Shown here one piece after another: positions 25,633 through 35,050 of a stretch of DNA of 64,000 nucleotides. The position numbers were made by a program, and so were the translations under genes. The stretch covers positions 391,110-455,109 of the forward strand of contig NZ_JAEKJZ010000006.1 in the NCBI RefSeq assembly GCF_017309185.1, read 5' to 3'. The notes below the pieces were generated by a model. That model saw only the letters and a list, made by a program, of their open reading frames with translations, searched no databases and was not told where the DNA came from. Numbering within the stretch: the first letter of the stretch is position 1; every line of letters begins with the position of its first letter. This DNA is from Roseibium aggregatum. Its GTDB lineage: Bacteria; Pseudomonadota; Alphaproteobacteria; Rhizobiales; Stappiaceae.

Positions 25633-26664
25633 ATGAATTCAGTCAACAGACGCGGCCTGCTTGCTGGCGCCGCATTCGGTGGAGCCGCGCTTGCCGCACC
25701 GGCCACGGTTCAGGCACAGGATGCCGTGGAATGGCGCATGCAGGCGCTTTGGGACGCGGGCACGACACCTTTCGAATACGAGAAGAAATTCGTCGAGCGC
25801 ATTGCCGAACTCACGGACGGCAAGTTCAACATCAAGCTTTTTTCCGCCGGACAGCTGGTCCCGGCGAACCAGGCATTCGATGCGGTTCGCGCCGGCGCTT
25901 TCCAGCTCATGAAGACCTTCGACGGCTATGAAGCCGGCAAGATCCCGGCCTTCGCCTTCACCTCGACGATTCCGTTCGGTTTCCCGGACTCCGATCAGTA
26001 TGAAGCCTGGTTCTACGAGCTCGGCGGCCTGGACCTGGCCCGGGAAGCCTACGCCAAGGCCGGCCTGTTCTACATCGCGCCGACCGTCTATGGCGAAGAG
26101 CCGATCCATTCCACGGTGCGCATGGAAAGCATCGCCGACATGGCCGGCAAGAAAGGCCGCTTCGTCGGGCTCGCTTCGGCCGTCATGGGAGATCTCGGCG
26201 TGGCGGTGACACCGCTGGCGACCGCGGAAGTCTACACGGCGCTTGAAAAAGGTCTGATCGATTTCGCCGATCGGGGCGATCTGACGGCAAACTACGAAGC
26301 CGGTCTCGCGGAAGTGGCCAAGTTCATCATTCTGCCCGGTGTGCACCAGCCGACTACGGCCACGAGCTATGTGGCCAACCAGGCTGCCTATCAGGGGCTG
26401 CCCGAGGCCTACAAGGCAGCGCTTGCCGTCGCGGCCCGCGAAGTTTCCGGATCGCTGCGCCAGCACATTCTGGTCCAGAACGTGGAAGTACTGAAAAAAT
26501 ACGAAAACGACGGTGTCGAAGTCATCCGTCTCGATGAAGGCGATATCGCCGAGAACCGCGCCAAGGCGATGGAGTCCTGGAAAAAAGCCACCAAAGGCGA
26601 CGATCTGGCCAACCGCGTGCTTTCGAGCCAGATCGACTTTATGACGGCTCTGGGACTGGTATAA
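25633..26664 (+). CDS. TRAP transporter substrate-binding protein (DctP family)
   Basis: A 343-residue periplasmic binding protein. The signal (NRRGLLAGAAFGGAALAAPATVQA) has a twin-arginine-like start, common among TRAP receptors. The mature fold signature is EWRMQALWDAGTTPFEYEKKF and TDGKFNIKLFSAGQLVP; the ligand-binding arginine region is near KKGRFVGLASAVMGDLG and the groove near TPLATAEVYTALEKGLID. It delivers an organic acid to the DctQM permease. Because the operon ends with a degradative HMG-CoA reductase, mevalonate is the inferred ligand. The ATG follows GGGAGGAAAACC. Confidence 0.95.
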   Translation: MNSVNRRGLLAGAAFGGAALAAPATVQAQDAVEWRMQALWDAGTTPFEYEKKFVERIAELTDGKFNIKLFSAGQLVPANQAFDAVRAGAFQLMKTFDGYEAGKIPAFAFTSTIPFGFPDSDQYEAWFYELGGLDLAREAYAKAGLFYIAPTVYGEEPIHSTVRMESIADMAGKKGRFVGLASAVMGDLGVAVTPLATAEVYTALEKGLIDFADRGDLTANYEAGLAEVAKFIILPGVHQPTTATSYVANQAAYQGLPEAYKAALAVAAREVSGSLRQHILVQNVEVLKKYENDGVEVIRLDEGDIAENRAKAMESWKKATKGDDLANRVLSSQIDFMTALGLV

Positions 26665-26746
26665 AACTTCCTCCCCGACTGACGGTGGGCCGTGCCTTTG
26701 CGCGGCCCACCGTCCCTTTGCCTCAAGTACGCGCGTTCTCAGTTCC

Positions 26747-27253
26747 ATGAAACCAGTCTGCAGCTTCGTCACGGGTCTTAACCGGGCGTTTTTCCTTCTG
26801 GCAGCGGCGATCATCTTCGCCGTGGTGCCAATACTCCTCTTCGAGGTCGTCTCGCGATATGCCTTCGACAAGCCGACGGTCTGGGCGATGGAAGCGAGCA
26901 CGCTTCTTTTCGGACCCCATTTCATGCTGGCGGGTCCTTATCTGCTGCATCTGAAGGGACATGTCGCCGTAGACATATTCAGTGAAAAACTCCACGGTCG
27001 GCTGAAAGCCGCCTCGGAAATCTTCTGCTATCTGATCATCGCCGTGTTCGGCGCGGTCTTCGCCTATGTCAGCTGGCCACTGGCCATGAATTCCTACGGC
27101 ATGGGCGAAACGAGTTTCTCCGCCTGGAACCCACCGGTCTGGTGGTTGAAGTTCATCGTCCCGCTGGCTTTCGCGCTGCTGTGCGCGCAGGCTCTGGTCG
27201 AAGCAATCCGTGCGCTTTCCGATGGCGAAGACAGGATCGGAGTTGACGCATGA
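26747..27253 (+). CDS. TRAP transporter small permease subunit (DctQ family)
   Basis: A 168-residue protein with four membrane segments in the DctQ plan. FEVVSRYAFDKPTVWAMEAS (about 32-51) is the family motif, followed by GPYLLHLKGHVAVDIF. It associates with the large permease encoded directly after it (4-bp ATGA overlap) to form the sodium-driven importer. Part of the dctP-dctQ-dctM-mvaA operon. Confidence 0.93.
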   Translation: MKPVCSFVTGLNRAFFLLAAAIIFAVVPILLFEVVSRYAFDKPTVWAMEASTLLFGPHFMLAGPYLLHLKGHVAVDIFSEKLHGRLKAASEIFCYLIIAVFGAVFAYVSWPLAMNSYGMGETSFSAWNPPVWWLKFIVPLAFALLCAQALVEAIRALSDGEDRIGVDA

Positions 27254-28563
27254 GCTCCGAATTCGTTCTTCTGATCATGTTCGCAAGCCTGGTCGGCCTT
27301 CTGCTGACGGGCCTGCCGCTCGCCTTCACGCTCGGCGCTCTCGCCCTGGTCTTCACGCTGACGCTCTGGGGTCCCGCCGCCCTGACGGTGACGGTCCTCA
27401 ATCTCTATTCCACTATGACGTCGGAATCGCTGCTGGCGATCCCGCTTTATGTGATGATGGCGAGCACCCTGCAACGCTCCGGCGTCATCGAGAGCCTCTA
27501 CCGGGCGATGGAACTCTGGTCGCGGCGTCTGCCCGGCGGACTGGCGATCGGGACGATCGTCATCTGTACGATTATCGCGGCCATGACCGGCATCGTCGGC
27601 GCTGCGGTGGCCGCCATGGGCATGCTGGCCTTGCCATCCATGCTGAAGCGCAAATACAGCCCGGAACTGGCGATCGGCACCATCTGTGCCGGTGGCACGC
27701 TCGGTATCCTCATTCCGCCATCCGTGATCACCATCGTCTATGCCGTCACCGCTCAGGCCTCGATCGGCCAGATGTTCATTGCGGGTGTCATTCCGGGCCT
27801 TCTGCTGGCCTCGCTCTATGTCGGCTACATCGTGATCCGCTCGATCGTCAACCCGGAGATCGCTCCCCGGCCAACGGGCGAAGCCGATATCTCCTGGGGC
27901 GAAAGGCTTGGCGCGCTGAAGTCCCTCGTGCTGCCGCTTCTGATCATCCTCGGCGTGCTCGGCACGATCTACATGGGGATCGCCACACCGACCGAGGCCG
28001 CGGCCGTCGGCGTTTTCCTGGCCTTTGTTTCCGCCCTTCTGGAAAAACGGCTGGGCTGGGAGCTCGTCTCCGGTGTGGCCATGGACGTGGTCAAGGTCAC
28101 GACCATGATCCTCTGGATCACCATCGGGGCGCGGGCCTTCGTCGCGATTTTCACCGGAACGGGCGGGGCCGACTTCCTTCTGTCCTTCATTCAGAACATG
28201 GAAGCGAACCGCTGGATCGTGCTGGCCGTAATGCTCGGAATTCTGTTCTTTCTGGGCATGTTTCTCGATGAGATGGGCATCATCCTGCTCTGCGTTCCGG
28301 TGTTCCTGCCGGTCATCGACTTTCTGGAGTTCGACCGGCTCTGGTTCGGCATTCTCTTCCTGGTGTCCGCCCAGATGGCGTATATCTCGCCGCCTTTCGG
28401 CTACACGCTGTTCTACATGAAAGGCGTCTTGCCGGCAGGGATCGGCATGGGAACGGTCTATCGCGCGATCGTGCCTTTCATCCTCCTCCAGGCGCTCGGC
28501 ATTCTCATCTGCGCCCTCTTCCCGGAGCTGGTGCTCTGGCTTCCTCAATCCATGATCAAATAG
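27250..28563 (+). CDS. TRAP transporter large permease subunit (DctM family)
   Basis: A 437-residue protein with about twelve membrane segments. Family motifs include ESLLAIPLYVMMAS (N-terminal repeat), GILIPPSVITIVYAVTAQASIGQMFIAGVIPG (sodium/substrate region) and TPTEAAAVGVF. It is the transport subunit that couples sodium entry to substrate uptake. The ATGA overlap with the small permease gene indicates translational coupling. Confidence 0.95.
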   Translation: MSSEFVLLIMFASLVGLLLTGLPLAFTLGALALVFTLTLWGPAALTVTVLNLYSTMTSESLLAIPLYVMMASTLQRSGVIESLYRAMELWSRRLPGGLAIGTIVICTIIAAMTGIVGAAVAAMGMLALPSMLKRKYSPELAIGTICAGGTLGILIPPSVITIVYAVTAQASIGQMFIAGVIPGLLLASLYVGYIVIRSIVNPEIAPRPTGEADISWGERLGALKSLVLPLLIILGVLGTIYMGIATPTEAAAVGVFLAFVSALLEKRLGWELVSGVAMDVVKVTTMILWITIGARAFVAIFTGTGGADFLLSFIQNMEANRWIVLAVMLGILFFLGMFLDEMGIILLCVPVFLPVIDFLEFDRLWFGILFLVSAQMAYISPPFGYTLFYMKGVLPAGIGMGTVYRAIVPFILLQALGILICALFPELVLWLPQSMIK

Positions 28564-28578
28564 CAGACAGGACATCCG

Positions 28579-29856
28579 ATGAGCGACGTCACTTCGTCCC
28601 GAATTGAAGGCTTCCACAAGATGGATCCGGCGGCCCGCCTTCAGGCCGTCGCCCGCCAGGCCGGCCTGGACAACGAAGCGGTCGCCGGGCTTGCCGACGC
28701 GGCTTCCGGCCAGATCGACCTGGCCGACCGGCTCGTGGAAAACGCGATCACCAGCATGGCCATTCCAGTCGGTATAGCCACCAACATGACCGTCGACGGC
28801 AGGGATGTGCTCGTTCCGATGGCAACCGAGGAATCCTCCGTCATCGCCGCGGTCTGCAATTCCGCCAAGCGCTGCCGCGCGACCGGCGGTTTCAAGACCT
28901 CGACCAGCGGTCCGGTGATGGCGGCGCAGATCCAGCTTCTTGACGCCAGCGATCCGGAAAACGTCCGTCTGAAGGTTCTGGAACGCTACGACGAGATCAA
29001 GGCCATCTGCGACGAGACCGATCCGCTGCTTCTCAAATTCGGCGGGGGGTTCCGGGAACTCGACATTCGTGTGATCGACAGCGCCGAAGGTCCCATGACC
29101 ATCGTGCATATCGTTGTCGATACCCGCGACGCGATGGGCGCGAACGCGGTGAACAGCATGGCCGAGGCGCTGGCGCCGAAGCTGGAGGAATGGACCGGGG
29201 CCCGCAGCCTGTTGCGGATCCTGACCAATCTCGCCGACCGGCGCGTGGCGCGTGTCCGCGCCGTCTGGCCCGTCGAGGAAATCGGCGGCGAGCAGGTTCG
29301 GGACGACATGCTGTCGGCCTATTATTTCGCCGATTCCGACCCTTACCGGGCAGCCACCCACAACAAGGGCATCATGAACGGCATCAGCGCCGTGGTGCTT
29401 GCGACCGGGAACGACACGCGGGCCATCGAGGCCGGCGCGCACGCTTTCGCCGCGAAGGACGGCTGGTACCGCTCCATGTCCCGCTGGGAAAAGGACGCGG
29501 ACGGAAATCTCGTCGGCATTCTTGAAATGCCCATGGCCGTCGGCCTCATCGGCGGCGCGACGAAGATCCATCCGACGGCCCAGGCCAACCTCAAGATCCT
29601 CGGCGTCAAGACGGCGGACGAACTGGCCCGCATCATCGTCTCCGTTGGTCTTGCCCAGAATTTCGGCGCCATGCGCGCCCTGGCCACCACGGGCATCCAG
29701 AAAGGCCACATGGCCCTTCATGCGCAGAATGTGGCCCTGATGGTCGGCGCCACCGGTGACGAGATCGACAAGGTCGCCGCCGAGCTGAAGGCTCTCGGCA
29801 AGGTCCGGCAGGATATTGCCGAGGAAATTCTCGCCCGCCTGCGCAGCGGCGCCTGA
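28579..29856 (+). CDS. mvaA: Class II (degradative) hydroxymethylglutaryl-CoA reductase
   Basis: A 425-residue HMG-CoA reductase of the Pseudomonas mevalonii class. Catalytic residues are visible: E84/E85 (MATEESSVIA), K263 (HNKGIMNGI), D279 (ATGNDTRAIEAGAHA) and H377 in the mobile flap (KGHMALHAQ). In bacteria that grow on mevalonate this enzyme oxidises mevalonate with CoA to HMG-CoA, which HMG-CoA lyase then cleaves. The gene follows dctM by 15 bp, so uptake and the first breakdown step are co-transcribed. No lyase gene (mvaB) is in the window. Confidence 0.95.
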   Translation: MSDVTSSRIEGFHKMDPAARLQAVARQAGLDNEAVAGLADAASGQIDLADRLVENAITSMAIPVGIATNMTVDGRDVLVPMATEESSVIAAVCNSAKRCRATGGFKTSTSGPVMAAQIQLLDASDPENVRLKVLERYDEIKAICDETDPLLLKFGGGFRELDIRVIDSAEGPMTIVHIVVDTRDAMGANAVNSMAEALAPKLEEWTGARSLLRILTNLADRRVARVRAVWPVEEIGGEQVRDDMLSAYYFADSDPYRAATHNKGIMNGISAVVLATGNDTRAIEAGAHAFAAKDGWYRSMSRWEKDADGNLVGILEMPMAVGLIGGATKIHPTAQANLKILGVKTADELARIIVSVGLAQNFGAMRALATTGIQKGHMALHAQNVALMVGATGDEIDKVAAELKALGKVRQDIAEEILARLRSGA

Positions 29857-30063
29857 TCCGTCTGCCGGTTTCTGGAGGCCGTCGCACCCACGGCGGTCTC
29901 AAAATCGGGAAATCTGACAAGCTCTCCAACATTGTGGGCAGGATCTTCACAGCGATCCTGCGCAACTCCTTGGAGCGGTGTGCTACGCAAAGTGACTTTT
30001 TAGCCCGCCAGAGACCATTTGCCTCTTTTCCAGCCGGGTAGGTGCTGTATCCTTTTTTTCAGG

Positions 30064-30582
30064 ATGAAAACGGACCTGATCGATCTGCGCGCGGCCCGAA
30101 CCGCGGATTGCGACGCGCTTGCCGGCATTCACAGCGAGGCCTGGCTCGGCGCTTACCGCGGCGTTTTGCATGGCGTGGAGTTGCAGAAAATGGTTTCGAG
30201 GCGCAGTGCGGGCTGGTGGCGCGGCGCGCTCGCGCGCGGCGTCGACATCAAGATCCTCAGTATCGCCGACGTTCCCGCCGGATACTCCACCTACGGCCCG
30301 TGCCGCCTGCGCGAAACGGGAATGGAAGGGGAGATCTACGAACTCTACCTGAAACCGGAATACCAGGGCCTGGGCTTCGGCCGCACGCTTTTCAAGAACG
30401 TCAGGGAAACCCTGGACTCCAGGAGCCTGAAGGGGCTTGCCGTCCAGGTTCTGTCCGAAAATCACCCGGCGCGTGCCTTCTACAAGGCCCTTGGAGGCAG
30501 GCTGGCCGCGAAATCGTGGCACCGGGTCGGCGGCAAAAGGCTGGAGCTGTCCATTTATGCCTGGCCCCAGGTCAAGTCCTGA
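30064..30582 (+). CDS. GNAT-family N-acetyltransferase
   Basis: A 172-residue acetyltransferase. The acetyl-CoA binding motif A is ELYLKPEYQGLGFGRTLFK (Q/R-x-x-G-x-G/A), and motif B is SENHPARAFYKALGG. The start at 30064 is the first ATG before the strand DLIDLRAARTADCDAL; the ribosome site is weak (CAGG). The substrate is unknown. It converges with the secreted-protein gene that follows. Confidence 0.9.
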   Translation: MKTDLIDLRAARTADCDALAGIHSEAWLGAYRGVLHGVELQKMVSRRSAGWWRGALARGVDIKILSIADVPAGYSTYGPCRLRETGMEGEIYELYLKPEYQGLGFGRTLFKNVRETLDSRSLKGLAVQVLSENHPARAFYKALGGRLAAKSWHRVGGKRLELSIYAWPQVKS

Positions 30583-30616
30583 AGCCGTCGTCTGCCCGGT
30601 CTGGCGAAACGGTGCC

Positions 30617-31201
30617 TCAGTTCAGAATTCCCGGCGTTCCGAGAACAGCCGGCTGCTGGCTGCAGTCGAAGTTTCCAGCCATCGAGTCCGCCGCCTGCCG
30701 TGCCAATATGTTGGCGTTCTTGTTGGCCTGCGCGTCGATGCGGGCGATCTGGCAGGTGCCTCCGCCGGGCCTGAGCTGGGTAACGATGAGCACGCTTCCG
30801 GTTCCGACCCCGTCGGGATAGCTCGGAAACCAGCGCAATATGGTCGCGAACGGCACTCCGCCGCGCAGGCGCCATTCCAGCGTGTCGTTGACGGTGTTGA
30901 AATTGGGCAGGGTCTGGCGGGAGGCCGGTTCGTCGTCCGCATGGGGGCCGAAGGAGACGAACATGCGCAAGTCTCCCTCGGCGACAAAAACCGTCTGTCC
31001 CTGATATCCACGGCACTCAACGGATCCGCCGGACGTGCCTTCCTCGAGGTCCGCAGGGGAGACCTCCACACAGGCATCAAAGTCGATCTTGGTGTAGGCG
31101 CTGGTTATATCCGCGGCATTCGCACCGGACGCGACGAAAATCAGGACAAGCGAAAAGAGCAGGCCCGACACCTCCGTCGCGAAAAAGTTGAACCGCGTCA
31201 T
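30617..31201 (-). CDS. Secreted protein of unknown function
   Basis: A 194-residue exported protein. The start MTRFNFFATE at 31201 is set by GGGAGGCGAAACG; an ATG 11 codons upstream has no such site. The signal (LLFSLVLIFVASGANA) is cleaved near ANA-AD. The mature part has five cysteines (DACVEV, VECRGY, GTCQIA, FDCSQQ) suited to periplasmic disulfides and a conserved-looking TLEWRLRGGVPFATILRW core. I know no family name for it. Confidence 0.72.
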   Translation of the reverse strand: MTRFNFFATEVSGLLFSLVLIFVASGANAADITSAYTKIDFDACVEVSPADLEEGTSGGSVECRGYQGQTVFVAEGDLRMFVSFGPHADDEPASRQTLPNFNTVNDTLEWRLRGGVPFATILRWFPSYPDGVGTGSVLIVTQLRPGGGTCQIARIDAQANKNANILARQAADSMAGNFDCSQQPAVLGTPGILN

Positions 31202-31332
31202 CGTTTCGCCTCCCGCGCAAATCATCGTCGGCATGAAGGCACGTTAAGCAATTAGGTGCAATGCAAAATTAAAGGCTTGAACTTCTCCGAAGGGATTGCG
31301 ATAGACGCTGCGAAAGCAACAGGAGTCATGCA

Positions 31333-31872
31333 ATGCGTATCGATGCTGTGCCGATCGGGAATAATCCTCCGGAAGACATAAACGTCATCGTTGAAGTGTC
31401 CGTCGGCGGCGAACCGATCAAATACGAGATGGACAAGGAAGCCGGCGCAATGTACGTCGACCGCTTCCTCTACACGCCGATGCGGTATCCTGGGAACTAC
31501 GGCTTCGTTCCGCACACGCTCTGCGGCGACGGCGACCCGATCGACGTGGTGGTCGTCAACCAGCGTCCGATCGTGCCCGGCGCGATCATGAACTGCCGTG
31601 CGATCGGCGTGCTCCTGATGGAAGACGAGTCCGGCCAGGACGAGAAAATCATCGCCGTGCCGACCCACAAGCTGACCAAGCGCTATGACAGTGTCCACGA
31701 CGTGACCGACCTTCCGGAGATCACGATCCAGCAGGTCAAGCACTTCTTCGAGCACTACAAGGACCTAGAGCCCGGCAAGTGGGTGAAGGTTACGGGCGTC
31801 GAAGGCGCCGAGGCCGCCAAGAAGATGATCGTGGAATCGATCGAGCGCGCCAAAAAGGAAGCCGCTGAATAA
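31333..31872 (+). CDS. ppa: Inorganic pyrophosphatase, family I
   Basis: A 179-residue cytoplasmic enzyme that hydrolyses pyrophosphate and pulls biosynthetic reactions forward. The active site signature DGDPIDVVVV carries the metal-binding D66, D68 and D71; YPGNYGFVPHT (52-62) and the EMDK segment near 32 are also diagnostic. The length matches hexameric bacterial PPases. Single gene with a clear ATG after GCAACAGGAG. Confidence 0.97.
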   Translation: MRIDAVPIGNNPPEDINVIVEVSVGGEPIKYEMDKEAGAMYVDRFLYTPMRYPGNYGFVPHTLCGDGDPIDVVVVNQRPIVPGAIMNCRAIGVLLMEDESGQDEKIIAVPTHKLTKRYDSVHDVTDLPEITIQQVKHFFEHYKDLEPGKWVKVTGVEGAEAAKKMIVESIERAKKEAAE

Positions 31873-31947
31873 GCGGACCCTGATTGCTGACAGACCCCGC
31901 GAACTCCTTGAACGGAGTTGATGACGATCAAAGGGTTTGTCAGCGCT

Positions 31948-31972
31948 CCAAGCCGCTGAACAAGCGGCTTGG
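31948..31972. repeat. 10-bp inverted repeat downstream of ppa
   Basis: CCAAGCCGCT and AGCGGCTTGG pair perfectly around a 5-nt loop. There is no T tract, so it is either a processing/stability hairpin or a Rho-assisted end for ppa. A second GC hairpin (32108-32133) lies 8 bp past the acnB stop. Confidence 0.5.
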
Positions 31973-32140
31973 CATCAAGGTGCGGCTCGGTCCGCGGGAC
32001 GCCGCGCCTGCATCCCTAGTCCCCCCAATTCAACTGATCCTGACGACTGGCGCGAGCGTTTCGGCGAACGCGGGGCGGCTGCTTGTTGCGGTTTTCCCTG
32101 AAACACTGGCAGCGGCGGAAGACCGCCGCTGCCGAAGATC

Positions 32141-34933
32141 CTAGAAGTGAACGGACTTCGTATCGATCGGTTTTTGAAGCGGCGGGGCGAATTTGGTCAG
32201 TTCGATCCCTTCCACGGATGCCTTGTACTCCTCGATCGTCGGGGTCCGCCCGAGGATCGCGGACAGCACCACGACCGGTGTCGAAGCGAGCAGGGACTCG
32301 CCCTTCTTGTCTGCGGAATCCTCCACAACGCGGCCCTTGAAAAGGCGCGTGGACGTGGCCAGGACCGTGTCGCCCTTCGCGGCTTTTTCCTGGTTGCCCA
32401 TGCACAGGTTACAGCCGGGACGCTCCAGGTAGAGGATGTTTTCGTATTCCGTACGGGCGGTGTTCTTCGGCGCACTGTCGTCGAATTCGAAGCCCGAGTA
32501 TTTTTCAAGAATACCCCAGTCGCCTTCCTCTTTCAGTTCGTCGATGATGTTGTAGGTCGGCGCGGCCACCACCAGAGGCGCCTTGAACTCGACCTTGTCG
32601 TTCTTCTTCTCAAGGTTCTTGAGCATCTGGGCGACGATCTTCATGTCGCCCTTGTGGACCATGCACGAACCGACGAAGCCGAGGTCCACCTTTTTCTCAC
32701 CCCTGTAGTAGGAGACCGGGCGGATGGTGTCGTGGGTGTATCTCTTGGAGACATCCTCGTTGTTGACGTCCGGGTCGGCGATCATGGGCTCGTCGATCTG
32801 GTCGAGATCCACGACGACTTCCGCGAAATACTTTGCATTGTCGTCCGGTTTCAAGGCCGGCTTCTCGCCTGACCGGATTTCCGCGATCCGCTTGTCGGCC
32901 TTGTCGATCAGTCCCTGAAGAACCCTGGCGCCGTTGTCCATGCCCTTGTCGATCATGATCTGGATGCGGCTCTTGGCGATTTCCAGGGATTCGATCAGCG
33001 TGTCGTCGTTGGAGATGCAGATGGAGGCCTTGGCCTTCATTTCCGCCGTCCAGTCGGTGAAGGTGAATGCCTGGTCGGCGAGCAGGGTGCCGATATGAAC
33101 CTCGATGATGCGGCCCTGGAAGACGTTGTCGCCGAACTGCTTCAGCATCTGCGCCTGGGTCGCATGGACGACGTCGCGGAAGTCCATGTGGTCCTTCATG
33201 GTGCCCTTGAAGGTCACCTTCACCGACTCGGGGATCGGCATGGTGGCTTCACCGGTAGCCAGGGCCAGCGCAACGGTTCCGGAATCGGCGCCGAACGCCA
33301 CGCCCTTGGACATGCGGGTGTGGCTGTCGCCGCCGATGATGATCGCCCAGTCGTCGATGGTGATGTCGTTCAGGACCTTGTGGATCACGTCCGTCATCGG
33401 ATGATAGACGTTCTTCGGATCGCGCGCCGTGATCAGGCCGAACCTGTTCATGAAGCTCATGAGCTTGGGGATATTGGCCTGGGCCTTCAGGTCCCAGACG
33501 GACGCCGTGTGGCAGCCGGACTGGTAGGCGCCGTCGACGGTCGGCGCGATCACTGTCGCCGCCATGGCTTCCAGCTCCTGCGACGTCATCAGCCCGGTCG
33601 TGTCCTGCGACCCGACGATGTTCACCTTCACGCGGACATCCGAACCCGCATGCAGGACCTTGCCTTCGGTGACGCCGAGAGCGTTCTTGTTGAAGATCTT
33701 CTCGACGGCCGTCAGGCCCTGGCCCTCGTGGGAAATCTCCTTGGAGGGTGCAAAAACGGGCGGCAGGTCGATGCCGAGCGTTTCGGCGGCGAAGCTCTGC
33801 AGTTTCTTGCCGAAGACAATGGCGTAAGAGCCGCCGGCCTTCATGAATTCGACCTTTTGCGGGGTCAGGGACGAGGAAACGTCAACCAGTTCCTCGCCGC
33901 CATCTTCTCTCAGGAGCTTTTTGGTCCTGGTGTTGATCGTCAGAACGGTGCCGGTTTCAACGGAGTATTTCTGTTCCAGAACCGGGCTGTCGTCGTTGTT
34001 CAGGATCGGGTTGCCGTTTTCGTCGAGCTTCTTGACCCAGTTCTTCAGGTCGATGCCGATGCCGCCGGTCACGCCCACGGTCGTCAGGAAGATCGGCGAA
34101 ATGCCGTTGGTGCCGGCGACCACCGGAGCGATGTTCACGAAGGGAACATAGGGGCTGGCCGGCTTGCCGGTCCAAAGGGCGACGTTGTTGACGCCGGACA
34201 TGCGCGAGGAGCCCACACCCATGGTGCCCTTTTCGGCGATCAGCATGACGCGCTTGTCCGGGTGCTGCAGCTTCAGCGCCTCGATTTCCTTCTGCGCGGC
34301 TTCGGAAATCATGCACTTGCCGTGCAGTTCGCGGTCCGAACGGGAATGGGCCTGGTTGCCCGGAGACAGCAGGTCGGTGGAAATGTCGCCTTCGGCGGCG
34401 ACATAGGTGACGACCTTGATTTCCTCGTCGATGTCGGGAAGCTTGGTGAAGAACTCGGCCTGGGCGTAGCTTTCCAGAATGTCTCTGGCGATTTCGTTAC
34501 CCGCCTCGTAGGCCGTCTTAAGCCGGTCGGTGTCGGCGTCGTAAAGGAAGACCTGGGTCTTGAGAACTTCGGCCGCGTCCTTCGCGATCGACACGTCATC
34601 GCCAAGCGCCAGATCGAGCAGAACCTCGACCGAGGGGCCACCCTTCATGTGGGAGAGAAGTTCGAAGGCGAACGCCGGCGTGATCTCTTCGACCTTGGAG
34701 CTGCCGAGAATGATCTCTTTCAGGAACTTCGCCTTGGCTCCGGCCGCGCTCGTGGTGCCGGGCAGGGTGTTGTAGATGAAGAACTTGAGAGACTCGGCCC
34801 GGTGTTCGTTGCCGGTGTCCTTGATCTGGGCGACGATTTCCTCAACGAGGGCGGCGTCTTCGATGGGCTTGGGATGCAGGCCCTGGCCTTTGCGTGTCTC
34901 GATCTCTTTAAGGTAGTCTTGGTACAAGCTCAT
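32141..34933 (-). CDS. acnB: Aconitate hydratase B (2-methylisocitrate dehydratase)
   Basis: A 930-residue TCA-cycle enzyme converting citrate to isocitrate. It has the AcnB domain order: an N-terminal HEAT-like domain (about 1-160), a swivel domain (about 170-370) with GSSRMSGVNNVALW, and the 4Fe-4S core with cluster cysteines in GSCMVHKGDM and RPGCNLCMGNQ. Many AcnB proteins also dehydrate 2-methylcitrate and bind mRNA when the cluster is lost. It is divergent from acnA, so two aconitases share one 468-bp control region, an unusual layout. Confidence 0.97.
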   Translation of the reverse strand: MSLYQDYLKEIETRKGQGLHPKPIEDAALVEEIVAQIKDTGNEHRAESLKFFIYNTLPGTTSAAGAKAKFLKEIILGSSKVEEITPAFAFELLSHMKGGPSVEVLLDLALGDDVSIAKDAAEVLKTQVFLYDADTDRLKTAYEAGNEIARDILESYAQAEFFTKLPDIDEEIKVVTYVAAEGDISTDLLSPGNQAHSRSDRELHGKCMISEAAQKEIEALKLQHPDKRVMLIAEKGTMGVGSSRMSGVNNVALWTGKPASPYVPFVNIAPVVAGTNGISPIFLTTVGVTGGIGIDLKNWVKKLDENGNPILNNDDSPVLEQKYSVETGTVLTINTRTKKLLREDGGEELVDVSSSLTPQKVEFMKAGGSYAIVFGKKLQSFAAETLGIDLPPVFAPSKEISHEGQGLTAVEKIFNKNALGVTEGKVLHAGSDVRVKVNIVGSQDTTGLMTSQELEAMAATVIAPTVDGAYQSGCHTASVWDLKAQANIPKLMSFMNRFGLITARDPKNVYHPMTDVIHKVLNDITIDDWAIIIGGDSHTRMSKGVAFGADSGTVALALATGEATMPIPESVKVTFKGTMKDHMDFRDVVHATQAQMLKQFGDNVFQGRIIEVHIGTLLADQAFTFTDWTAEMKAKASICISNDDTLIESLEIAKSRIQIMIDKGMDNGARVLQGLIDKADKRIAEIRSGEKPALKPDDNAKYFAEVVVDLDQIDEPMIADPDVNNEDVSKRYTHDTIRPVSYYRGEKKVDLGFVGSCMVHKGDMKIVAQMLKNLEKKNDKVEFKAPLVVAAPTYNIIDELKEEGDWGILEKYSGFEFDDSAPKNTARTEYENILYLERPGCNLCMGNQEKAAKGDTVLATSTRLFKGRVVEDSADKKGESLLASTPVVVLSAILGRTPTIEEYKASVEGIELTKFAPPLQKPIDTKSVHF

Positions 34934-35030
34934 GATGGTCCCGGCGTCCTGATTTCGGTTGGCGCTTGTTTACCGGGTCGCTGTCGGTCTGGCGAGCCGG
35001 AAAAAGCTGGCTGAGCGCGGTCATAATCTA

Positions 35031-35050
35031 GTATACAATGGTATGCAATA
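35031..35050. promoter_or_regulatory. Tandem GTATACAATG / GTATGCAATA boxes upstream of acnB
   Basis: Two 10-bp boxes differing at two positions sit directly in tandem, about 100 bp upstream of the acnB start. Read on the minus strand they are ATTGCATAC-C-ATTGTATAC, resembling half-sites of GntR/FadR-type regulators. The AT-rich surroundings suggest the acnB promoter. Nothing else is recognisable in the rest of this 468-bp divergent region apart from the acnA ribosome site. Confidence 0.4.

Noticed and set aside
27094..29721. 875-codon open frame antisense to dctM and mvaA
   Set aside because: Its His/Asp/Arg/Glu-rich low-complexity translation mirrors the real genes; no motif of its own.
33095..35014. 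Long open frame antisense to acnB
   Set aside because: High-GC third-position artefact; acnB is complete with all cluster cysteines.
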